Shown here: positions 1-5,867 of the stretch, in pieces
Layout: each line of letters opens with the position of its first letter
Position numbering within the stretch: position 1 is the stretch's first letter
Program-made: the position numbers and the translations under genes
The notes under the pieces: model-generated
The model's input: the letters and a program-made list of their open reading frames with translations, nothing else
Databases searched by the model: none
What the model was told of the DNA's origin: nothing
Source: an uncultured Clostridia bacterium
Lineage (GTDB): Bacteria; Bacillota; Clostridia; Christensenellales; Borkfalkiaceae
Assembly (NCBI GenBank): GCA_934254725.1
Contig: CAKQLR010000034.1
Location: 1 to 20,479 of the forward strand
DNA: 20,479 bases
Direction of reading: 5' to 3'

Positions 1-782
1 TCTTCGTACTGTTTGGAAATCATATCCCGTTGAAGCAAAAATATATCGTAATTACCCGTAAACTTACGAATATTTCCATTTTCTATATTCACAATGTATT
101 GAGAAACGTTATTCAGAAACTTAACGTCGTGCGAAATAACCAAAAACGTCTTTTTAAACGAATTTAAATATTTTGTGAGCCAATCTATATGCTCTATATC
201 GAGAAAGTTCGTAGGCTCGTCGAGAAGCATAATATCCAGGTCCTGCAAGAGAAGCTTGGACAACATAAGTTTCGCTCTTTGCCCTCCGCTCAACAACGAA
301 ATACGTTTATCGTAGCCGATAGCGCCCACGCCAAGACCGTTTGCAACTTTTTTTATCTGAGATTCAATATCATAAAAATGCTTTTCCGTTAATTCGTCCT
401 GTATTCTCGAACTTTTGTTTATAAGCTTATCAAGATCATCCGGATCAGAAGTTTCCCCCATTCGAGTGTAAATATCCTCAAGCTTATTGTTAAGCTCATA
501 CAAATAAGAGAACGCGTCCTGAAGATATTCCATAACGGTAAGCGAACCGTCAAGCGTAGCGTATTGGTCGAGATATCCGCGACGAATACCATTAAGCCAG
601 TTCACTTCACCTTCATCCCAGGTTAAATTGCCTGCAATAATGTTTATAAAAGTACTCTTTCCAGCTCCGTTAAGCCCGACGATGCCGATATGTTCGCCGT
701 TGTTTACCGTTAAATTAGCAGAGTTAAAAATATACCTTTCATCATAAAATTGAGTTAAATTTTTAATTTCTAAAACGCTCAT
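1..782 (-). CDS. ABC-F family ATPase, YkpA/YbiT-like (partial, C-terminus outside window)
   Basis: This is the first 260 codons of a soluble tandem-ABC ATPase of the ABC-F class, whose members act on the ribosome rather than as membrane transporters. The start MSVLEIKNLT is typical. In the first ABC domain I see Walker A GLNGAGKST (36-44), an LSGGQ signature (164-168), Walker B IMLLDEPTN ending near 192, and the H-loop SHD with His218. The arm region between Walker A and the signature is acidic and lysine-rich. The fragment ends where the linker helix to the second ABC domain should begin. The overall pattern (GYLDQ after Walker A, a single insertion before LSGGQ) resembles the YkpA/YbiT-type housekeeping branch more than dedicated antibiotic-resistance branches, but that is from memory. 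No strong Shine-Dalgarno precedes the ATG, only an AAGAAAAG stretch. The leader is about 155 nt and holds a short ORF and a hairpin. Confidence 0.93.
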   Translation of the reverse strand, partial: MSVLEIKNLTQFYDERYIFNSANLTVNNGEHIGIVGLNGAGKSTFINIIAGNLTWDEGEVNWLNGIRRGYLDQYATLDGSLTVMEYLQDAFSYLYELNNKLEDIYTRMGETSDPDDLDKLINKSSRIQDELTEKHFYDIESQIKKVANGLGVGAIGYDKRISLLSGGQRAKLMLSKLLLQDLDIMLLDEPTNFLDIEHIDWLTKYLNSFKKTFLVISHDVKFLNNVSQYIVNIENGNIRKFTGNYDIFLLQRDMISKQYE

Positions 783-806
783 ATTCTTTTCTTATTTTTG
801 ATTTTT

Positions 807-881
807 TTAGTCGTATAATGCAATAACATAACTGTGGTTATGTTCGAAACAACCTGAAATAACAAGATAAGAAGAAAACAT
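807..881 (-). CDS. Possible 24-residue leader peptide upstream of the ABC-F gene
   Basis: A short ORF (ATG at 881, TAA at 807-809) lies in the leader of the ABC-F gene and ends 24 nt before its start codon. The peptide begins MFSSYLVISGCF and ends SYVIALYD. A GAGGTG stretch lies about 14 nt upstream, which is distant for a ribosome binding site. Its 3' half overlaps a perfect 8-bp hairpin (825-844). Some ABC-F genes are controlled by leader-peptide attenuation, so this arrangement is suggestive, but chance ORFs of this size are common and I see no alternative pairing that proves a switch. Confidence 0.25.
   Translation of the reverse strand: MFSSYLVISGCFEHNHSYVIALYD
825..844. repeat. Perfect 8-bp inverted repeat (hairpin) in ABC-F leader
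   Basis: On the minus strand AACATAAC, loop CACA, GTTATGTT forms a perfect stem-loop. It is not followed by a U-tract on either strand, so it is not a standard terminator. It sits inside the short leader ORF, 43 nt upstream of the ABC-F start codon. It could be an RNA regulatory element or a protein-binding operator. Confidence 0.5.
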
Positions 882-943
882 ACCGAAGATTAAAACACCT
901 CGCGGAAATTTCACATTCTAATTATCCCTTCTCTCCTGTATAA

Positions 944-971
944 ATTATAGCATTTTTTCGGAAAAATTCAA
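944..971 (-). promoter_or_regulatory. Sigma-A-type promoter for the ABC-F gene
   Basis: On the minus strand, TTGAAT (-35, 966-971), a 16-nt spacer and a perfect TATAAT (-10, 944-949). Transcription would start near 937 and give a leader of about 155 nt. It is arranged divergently with the plus-strand promoter at 990-1018, so the two genes share one short control region. Confidence 0.65.
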
Positions 972-989
972 ATTTTTATCGCGGAATAA

Positions 990-1018
990 TTGAAAAAACA
1001 CTATAAAAATGCTACAAT
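990..1018 (+). promoter_or_regulatory. Sigma-A-type promoter for the PH-like membrane protein gene
   Basis: TTGAAA (990-995), a 17-nt spacer and TACAAT (1013-1018). The predicted start is near 1025, followed by an AAGGA ribosome binding site at 1034-1038, 12 nt before the ATG. Confidence 0.7.
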
Positions 1019-1050
1019 ATTAGTAATTTAAATAAGGAATTGAAAAATTT

Positions 1051-1503
1051 ATGGAAAAATTTAAATTCAAATATGCTTTTTATCACTATATTCTGCTTAT
1101 TGCAGGCATCGTCCTTTCCGTCGGGTGTATTATTTACAACATAATCACGCTTGCTTCCGCAGTGTCGAAGGATTTAGTAAATTCCTATAAAATTATTTCA
1201 TTTTCCGTTATAGTCATAGTTTGTATTGTCGCAATCATCGTATTTACCTCTATGATAATTTCTTCAGGCTATGTTTTGGGCGAACGCGGCGTTACGATAC
1301 AATTCGGAATAATAAAAACGCTTATAGAATATAACAAAATTAAACAAATCGTTTTATTTTCATCAAACAATAAACTGACTGTTTTCTTAACCGACGAGAC
1401 CTTCAACAACATTGTAATAAGAGAAAGCGAGTATGATTCGTTCGTCAGTGCATTAACTTCAAAAAACTCAAAGATAACCTACTACGAAGATTTAAAAGAA
1501 TAA
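1051..1503 (+). CDS. Small membrane protein with C-terminal bacterial PH-like domain
   Basis: A 150-residue protein with two hydrophobic segments (about 13-34 and 48-70) forming a short membrane hairpin, then a cytoplasmic-looking domain of about 75 residues. That domain begins YVLGERGVTIQFG and continues with alternating hydrophobic strands and a final helix (SEYDSFVSALTSKN). This order, two transmembrane helices, then a 'Y.L...G......G' strand pair and a closing 'F...L' helix, resembles the YyaB-type bacterial PH domain (bPH family). The function of such proteins is generally unknown. It is the only plus-strand protein gene I accept here and is monocistronic: its own promoter lies 32 nt upstream and a hairpin terminator begins 17 nt downstream. 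Start chosen for the AAGGA site and the promoter position. The fold call is from pattern only. Confidence 0.8.
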   Translation: MEKFKFKYAFYHYILLIAGIVLSVGCIIYNIITLASAVSKDLVNSYKIISFSVIVIVCIVAIIVFTSMIISSGYVLGERGVTIQFGIIKTLIEYNKIKQIVLFSSNNKLTVFLTDETFNNIVIRESEYDSFVSALTSKNSKITYYEDLKE

Positions 1504-1519
1504 TTGAAAACAAAAATAT

Positions 1520-1558
1520 AGCCCTTGAAACATTTAAGTTTCCGGGGCTGTTTCTTTT
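1520..1558. terminator. Bidirectional intrinsic terminator between convergent genes
   Basis: AGCCC pairs with GGGCT (1520-1524 with 1545-1549), and GAAAC with GTTTC inside, with one internal mismatch. A T-rich tract follows on the plus strand (GTTTCTTTT) and another on the minus strand (ATATTTTTGTTTT). It serves the plus-strand membrane protein gene and the minus-strand GNAT gene, whose stop codon (1557-1559) touches it. Confidence 0.75.
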
Positions 1559-2666
1559 AAAGACTTTTAATATATGTACAACGCTTTTTTATTTCCTGAT
1601 AATCGAAATGGCTGAACTGAGCCCTTATATCATTGTTTGTTGTCAGCATCGGATTAGTTTCTACTTCTTTTATTCCTGACTCCAATACGTTATCGAAAAT
1701 TCTGTCAATAATCATAATAGAAACGCCAAGTTTCTGATAATCGGGTCTTACGCCTATTAAAGCGCATTCAAGCTCTTTAGGCTCTTTGATGACTTTTATC
1801 AAATCAAGTGAAATATGTCCTCTTGATTTTATAAGCGTTTCGGCAATAGACGGAATAATTATTCCGAAAGCAACAAGTTCGTCGTTTTCGTTCAGAATTG
1901 CGCTGAAATAACGTTTGTTTATTATAGTGGCGAACTGCGCCATTACGTTCTTTTTTTCTTCCCCCTCTATATCGACGAAATTATCAAGTTTTCTGTAACA
2001 TTTATTGTAAACTTCAAAAAATTCGTCTCTGTAGTTCTTAATAAATTTCTTCAGACTCATCTCGTCCATAGCTTCTCTTAATTTAAACTTTTTAGAGAGA
2101 AGTGAAGCCATTCTATGTATTCTTTCGTCTTTCTTTTCGCAATTTATTAAAAATTCCGACCACTCGGATTCTTTTTGATATCCGCGATTTAAAAGATGTT
2201 TTTCATAATACGGGAAGTTATAATTAGTAGCGTAGGTGGCACGCCTTTCAAAGCCCCAGGTCAACAAGCCCTCTCTGTCCGTATCGTTAAATCCCCAGGG
2301 ACCGTGAATAGTATCCATTCCCTTTTCTCTTCCGAACGCCTCAACGGCTTCAAGAAGTTTGCAGGATACTTCCTCGTCGTCAATAAAGTCAAAACGAGAA
2401 ATCCTTATTCTGTTCTTTTTGTAAATCGCGTTCGCTTTATTATGTATAATTCCCGCGATTCTTCCGACGACTTTACCGTCCTTGTACGCGAGAAAACATT
2501 TTATGTCGCAATACTGCGCGTTGAAATTTTTCTTCGGATTCATCATATTTATGTCGTCGCCTAACAGCGAGGGAACATATTTCGTACAGTCCGAATACAA
2601 TTCACACGGAAAGCTTGCGAATTTTTTCATTTGTGAATGTGTTTTTGCTTCAATAATTTCTACCAT
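1557..2666 (-). CDS. GNAT-type N-acetyltransferase-like protein
   Basis: A 369-residue cytoplasmic protein with the layout of the YghO-like group of GNAT-fold proteins. The N-terminal part has the 'lYkdc..yVPsL..D..n.mnPkkN' pattern (LYSDCTKYVPSLLGDD, 23-38), then VGRIAGI (about 67-73). A central GPWGFNDTDREGLLTWGF block (about 122-139) is the family hallmark. The C-terminal half has an acetyl-CoA-binding-like stretch, ALIGVRPDYQKLGVS. The substrate is unknown; this group has no firmly assigned reaction that I know of. The start has a GAGG site 5 nt upstream that overlaps the stop region of the preceding 44-codon gene (7 nt between stop and start), so translation may be coupled. It is the last gene of the transcript that contains the desulfurase and thiI, and it ends at the bidirectional terminator. 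Confidence 0.85.
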   Translation of the reverse strand: MVEIIEAKTHSQMKKFASFPCELYSDCTKYVPSLLGDDINMMNPKKNFNAQYCDIKCFLAYKDGKVVGRIAGIIHNKANAIYKKNRIRISRFDFIDDEEVSCKLLEAVEAFGREKGMDTIHGPWGFNDTDREGLLTWGFERRATYATNYNFPYYEKHLLNRGYQKESEWSEFLINCEKKDERIHRMASLLSKKFKLREAMDEMSLKKFIKNYRDEFFEVYNKCYRKLDNFVDIEGEEKKNVMAQFATIINKRYFSAILNENDELVAFGIIIPSIAETLIKSRGHISLDLIKVIKEPKELECALIGVRPDYQKLGVSIMIIDRIFDNVLESGIKEVETNPMLTTNNDIRAQFSHFDYQEIKKRCTYIKSL

Positions 2667-2673
2667 ATTTACC

Positions 2674-2808
2674 TCACGTACCTATGTGACCGTGATCGCA
2701 ACCGTCATCGATCGGTTTGACAGGTCTTTCGTCCTTAAGACTCATTATATAATTCCCGTAATCGGTTTCAGAAAGTTTTCTTACTTTGTTTTTCTTCTTT
2801 TTACTCAT
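2674..2808 (-). CDS. 44-residue small protein, unknown function
   Basis: This short ORF begins MSKKKKNKVRKLSE and ends DDGCDHGHIGT. An excellent GGAGG ribosome binding site lies 7 nt upstream of the ATG, stronger than most sites in this window. The N-terminus is very lysine-rich and the C-terminus is acidic with one Cys and two His in a CDHGH cluster, a possible metal site. It sits 79 nt after thiI and 7 nt before the GNAT gene, in the same direction. I do not recognise the family. The strong ribosome binding site and operon position argue that it is translated. A role linked to its neighbours is possible but unproven. Confidence 0.7.
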   Translation of the reverse strand: MSKKKKNKVRKLSETDYGNYIMSLKDERPVKPIDDGCDHGHIGT

Positions 2809-2821
2809 AAAAAATCCTCCG

Positions 2822-2835
2822 TAGCATTTTTGCTA
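2822..2835 (-). repeat. Small hairpin just upstream of the 44-residue gene
   Basis: TAGCA, loop AAAA, TGCTA on the minus strand: a 5-bp perfect stem ending 3 nt before the GGAGG ribosome binding site. It could be a processing or stability element in the thiI-small gene gap. It is too weak to call a terminator. Confidence 0.35.
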
Positions 2836-2887
2836 TCGATAAAGATTTTTCCCAAAAAAAGAATTTTATATTCGTATTACAATAACA

Positions 2888-4045
2888 TTAACCCAATTTG
2901 AGGACCTCAACGTTATTCAAGGCTTCTTCTATAAGAGCCTCAACGTCAAGCCTGTTTTCGGCTTCCAGAACCTTTTCGGGCTTCGGGCGAATTAACGGGT
3001 ATTTCGGCAAAAATACCGTACAACAATCTTCATAGGGTAAAATTGAAGTATAATAAGTACCGATTTTTCTTGAAATTTCAATAATTTCAAGCTTATCAAA
3101 CCCGATAAGCGGTCTTAAATCAGGCATTTTGACTACCGCATTGGACGTAGTTATACTCTCTATAGTCTGGCTTGCGACCTGCCCCAAACTTTCACCCGTG
3201 ATAATAGCCTGCGAACCGACTTTTTCGGAAATCCTCTCCGCTATTCTGAACATAAAACGGCGCATCAGAGTAATCATCATTTCCTCGGGGCATTTTTCGT
3301 GAATTGCCTCTTGTATATGCGTAAACGGCACAACATGCAAATCTATTTCGCCTGCAAACGAAGAAACGATTTTCGTAAGATCCACAACTTTTTGCTTGGC
3401 CGCCTCTCCGGTATAAGGAAAACTATGAAAATGCACCGCAACAAGTTTCATTCCCCTCTTTGCCATCATAAACGCGGCAACAGGGCTGTCTATACCGCCC
3501 GAAATCATTATAGTACCTTTTCCGCTACTGCCGACAGGCATACCGCCTATACCCTTTACCGTATCGGCAAAAAGGTACGTATTACCATTCTCTCTTAAAT
3601 CGATATTGCAAATGTATTCGGGTGCCGTAACATTTACAGTTAATCCTTGGTTGCTTTCCAGAATATCTCCGCCTATATCGCGGCTTATTTCAACGGAATT
3701 TTTAGGATATTTTTTATCTGCTCTGTTCGTTTCGACTTTAAATGTCCCGCGTTTTCCGCTCATAATGAACTTGGCACAATCGGAAATTTCCTTTTCGTCC
3801 GTTTTTACCTCATATCCGAGCGAAAGCGAATGAATACCCGCAACCTTGCAAAGTTTGTCTTTTATTACAGGATAATCTATTTCTTTGAATTTCTTTACAA
3901 GATATCTGCTCTGAGCTTTTTCGATACAACAATCGATACCAGTCAAAGCTCTCCTTATATTCTTTTCCAAAAGACTTTCGAAAAAGCTTCTGTTTTTACC
4001 CTTTAAATGTATTTCGCAGTAGCGAATTATAATAATTCTATCCAT
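2888..4045 (-). CDS. thiI: tRNA 4-thiouridine synthetase (sulfurtransferase) ThiI
   Basis: ThiI activates U8 of tRNA with ATP and adds sulfur to give s4U; in some bacteria it also feeds thiamine thiazole synthesis. The 385-residue protein starts IIIRYCEIHLKGKNRSFFE, the standard ThiI opening of the ferredoxin-like/THUMP region (residues 1-165). The PP-loop ATP pyrophosphatase domain has SGGIDSP at 182-188. A PYEDCCTVFLPKYP block (337-350) carries a conserved Cys pair, and the protein ends soon after. There is no C-terminal rhodanese domain, as is usual in Gram-positive forms; the E. coli protein is about 480 residues. Sulfur must therefore come from a dedicated desulfurase, and the gene for one lies directly upstream with a single base between its stop and this start. 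The gene pair matches the known NifZ-ThiI arrangement of Bacillus. Confidence 0.96.
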   Translation of the reverse strand: MDRIIIIRYCEIHLKGKNRSFFESLLEKNIRRALTGIDCCIEKAQSRYLVKKFKEIDYPVIKDKLCKVAGIHSLSLGYEVKTDEKEISDCAKFIMSGKRGTFKVETNRADKKYPKNSVEISRDIGGDILESNQGLTVNVTAPEYICNIDLRENGNTYLFADTVKGIGGMPVGSSGKGTIMISGGIDSPVAAFMMAKRGMKLVAVHFHSFPYTGEAAKQKVVDLTKIVSSFAGEIDLHVVPFTHIQEAIHEKCPEEMMITLMRRFMFRIAERISEKVGSQAIITGESLGQVASQTIESITTSNAVVKMPDLRPLIGFDKLEIIEISRKIGTYYTSILPYEDCCTVFLPKYPLIRPKPEKVLEAENRLDVEALIEEALNNVEVLKLG

Positions 4046-4046
4046 A

Positions 4047-5156
4047 TTATTTCATTATTTTCCTAAGATTTTGCACTGCCGAATTAATCGCGTCCACAGC
4101 AAAATCCACTTCTTCTTTTGTCGTATCGGAAGTAAAGCTGACACGCAAAACTCCTTCGAGCGTACTTGAAGAGTACCCGCATTCCTTTAAAATCCGACTA
4201 AAATGATTTCTTGATGAACAAGCGGAACCGGTACCTGTAATTACACCGTTTTCTTCGAGAATATGCTGTAACACCTCGCCCTTAAGTCCTTCCGCCGAAA
4301 GCGAAATTATATAAGGCGAAGCGTTTTCTTCGGACAAAATCCTTACGTTTTCAATCTTGTCGGTAAACGTTTTTTTCAAAGCCTTTACCTTTTCGAAATT
4401 ACTTTCGATTTCGGCATACTTAAGTTGAGCGGCTTTGTAAAAACATGCTATTCCGAATACATTTTCCGTACCACTACGCATTCCGTTTTCTTGACCACCG
4501 CCGTATATGAGCGGATGCAAGCAAACGTTCTTCTTTTTTATCAACGCACCGGTACCTTTCATTGCCCCTATTTTGTGTGCGCTTATCGAATAATAATCTA
4601 CGGTATCGCTTAAAGTAAAAGGTATTTTACCGTAAGCCTGCACCCCGTCGCTATGAAAAATGACCTTGGGATTTTTCTCTTTAATCTTGCGAGAAATTGC
4701 ATTTATATCGTTTATAGCGCCTGTTTCATTGTTAACGTGCACTACGGAAACAAAGGTCGTTTTATCATCTACAAGTGAAAGCAATTGTTCTACGTTTACG
4801 CTTCCGTCTTTGTTAAGAGGTGCAAAACGAGTTTCCACCCCTCTCTGTTTCAAAGCTAAAAACGGCTCGTAAACGGCAGCGTGCTCGCCGGATGTCGTTA
4901 TCGCATTCCCTCTTTTTGCGGAAGAAAATATTGCAGTGTTATCTGCTTCGGATCCGCAGGAAGTAAAAACGCATTCATAACCGTAAGGGGCAATCGTCTT
5001 TGTTATGTACTCCGCCGCTTCCGAAAGAAAACTTTTTAGCTTTATCCCTTGTTTGTATAAAGCCGAGGGATTAAAATAATCCTCGACAAATTTTAAAGCG
5101 AATTGTACTGCTTGCTCGTTGGGCTTGGTTGTAGCCGCATTATCGAGATATATCAT
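4047..5156 (-). CDS. Cysteine desulfurase (NifS/IscS family, NifZ-like)
   Basis: A PLP enzyme that takes sulfur from L-cysteine as a persulfide and passes it on, here most likely to ThiI. The 369-residue protein begins MIYLDNAATTKP. It has the PLP-binding HSDGVQAYGK block (Asp170, Gln173), the Schiff-base lysine in SAHKIGAMKGTG (Lys195), the GGGQENGMRSGTEN segment, and the persulfide cysteine in GTGSACSSRN (Cys313). The loop around the Cys is short, as in the group I enzymes that deliver to ThiI or IscU. The start codon overlaps the stop of the upstream membrane protein gene (TAATG), and thiI begins 1 nt after its stop, so the three genes are tightly coupled. The family call is very secure. 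The partner call rests on gene order. Confidence 0.96.
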   Translation of the reverse strand: MIYLDNAATTKPNEQAVQFALKFVEDYFNPSALYKQGIKLKSFLSEAAEYITKTIAPYGYECVFTSCGSEADNTAIFSSAKRGNAITTSGEHAAVYEPFLALKQRGVETRFAPLNKDGSVNVEQLLSLVDDKTTFVSVVHVNNETGAINDINAISRKIKEKNPKVIFHSDGVQAYGKIPFTLSDTVDYYSISAHKIGAMKGTGALIKKKNVCLHPLIYGGGQENGMRSGTENVFGIACFYKAAQLKYAEIESNFEKVKALKKTFTDKIENVRILSEENASPYIISLSAEGLKGEVLQHILEENGVITGTGSACSSRNHFSRILKECGYSSSTLEGVLRVSFTSDTTKEEVDFAVDAINSAVQNLRKIMK

Positions 5157-5722
5157 TAAAACTCCTTTTCAAGTACCTGTTTACCCGAAAAATGAAGTAT
5201 ATGGCTTAAAAACTTTTCACTGCATTCAAGAACCAAAAGATATTTAACGCCATCTACAGTTACGCCGATATAATATTTAGGCTTGTCCGCAACGAATTTG
5301 TTGGTCGGAGCATAAATAATTTTTACCCCTGGTGCTTTTTTATACTTCTCGAAAGTTTCGCTTTCAAACCTTCCTATTCCGTAAACGTCTTTACTGTCAA
5401 ACAAAAGAACCTTTTTACGCTTTTTCGTGTTTACAACCTTAACTATTCTGACGTCACCCGTTACAAAAATGTAGTCATAACAGTTGTAAAATTTCTTTTT
5501 AATCAAAAAGAAAAACACGGCGGAAATCACTGATAAAGCAAAATTAAACACGGGGAAAACCCACCAGTATTCCAGCGTCGGATCCGAGAAAAGAAACAAA
5601 AAGACCCAAAGGCAACAAAAAGCAATCGCAATGCCGATTAAAACTTTGTCGATTATATAAAAAACTTTTTGTCTTTTGTAATCGTACGGAAACGCAGTTT
5701 CTTCGTATAAAATTTCCTTCAT
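5156..5722 (-). CDS. Membrane protein of unknown function, DUF6106-like
   Basis: The protein has 188 residues from the ATG at 5722. The frame stays open to an ATG at 5791, but that codon falls at the predicted transcription start of the promoter at 5800-5828 and has no ribosome binding site. The ATG at 5722 has AAGG 6 nt upstream, so I prefer it. There are two hydrophobic segments (about 24-46 and 53-75), then a soluble domain starting with YDYIFVTGDVRIVKVV and a KKRKKVLLFD block. A membrane hairpin followed by 'EYEY...GE..I.k......RK' resembles clostridial DUF6106 proteins; this is recalled, not searched. Its stop overlaps the start of the cysteine desulfurase gene by one base. No function is known. 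Translational coupling to the sulfur-transfer genes is the only hint. Confidence 0.82.
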   Translation of the reverse strand: MKEILYEETAFPYDYKRQKVFYIIDKVLIGIAIAFCCLWVFLFLFSDPTLEYWWVFPVFNFALSVISAVFFFLIKKKFYNCYDYIFVTGDVRIVKVVNTKKRKKVLLFDSKDVYGIGRFESETFEKYKKAPGVKIIYAPTNKFVADKPKYYIGVTVDGVKYLLVLECSEKFLSHILHFSGKQVLEKEF

Positions 5723-5799
5723 TTTTTTCCTTTTCGCCTCTTGTTCTCGGCTTTTTTGTTTAAAAAAAATCATTGCCCGAGAAGCGTGCATTATATGGT

Positions 5800-5828
5800 A
5801 TTATAGCATACAATAAATATTTTTTCAA
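5800..5828 (-). promoter_or_regulatory. Sigma-A promoter of the membrane protein-desulfurase-thiI transcript
   Basis: On the minus strand, TTGAAA (5823-5828), an exact 17-nt spacer and a perfect TATAAT (5800-5805). The predicted start is near 5793. It lies in the gap after mutS2, so the downstream genes have their own promoter even if some transcripts read through from mutS2. I see no convincing terminator after mutS2. Confidence 0.78.
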
Positions 5829-5867
5829 GCAAAAATAATACCGCGGTTGCATTTTTACAGCCGAAAG

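Noticed and set aside
2822..2887. Terminator after thiI
   Set aside because: The only hairpin is 5 bp with no U-tract after it, and the following genes are close and co-directional.
2196..2901. Overlapping plus-strand ORFs opposite the GNAT and small genes
   Set aside because: Shadows of minus-strand coding sequence: no ribosome binding sites and no recognisable protein features.
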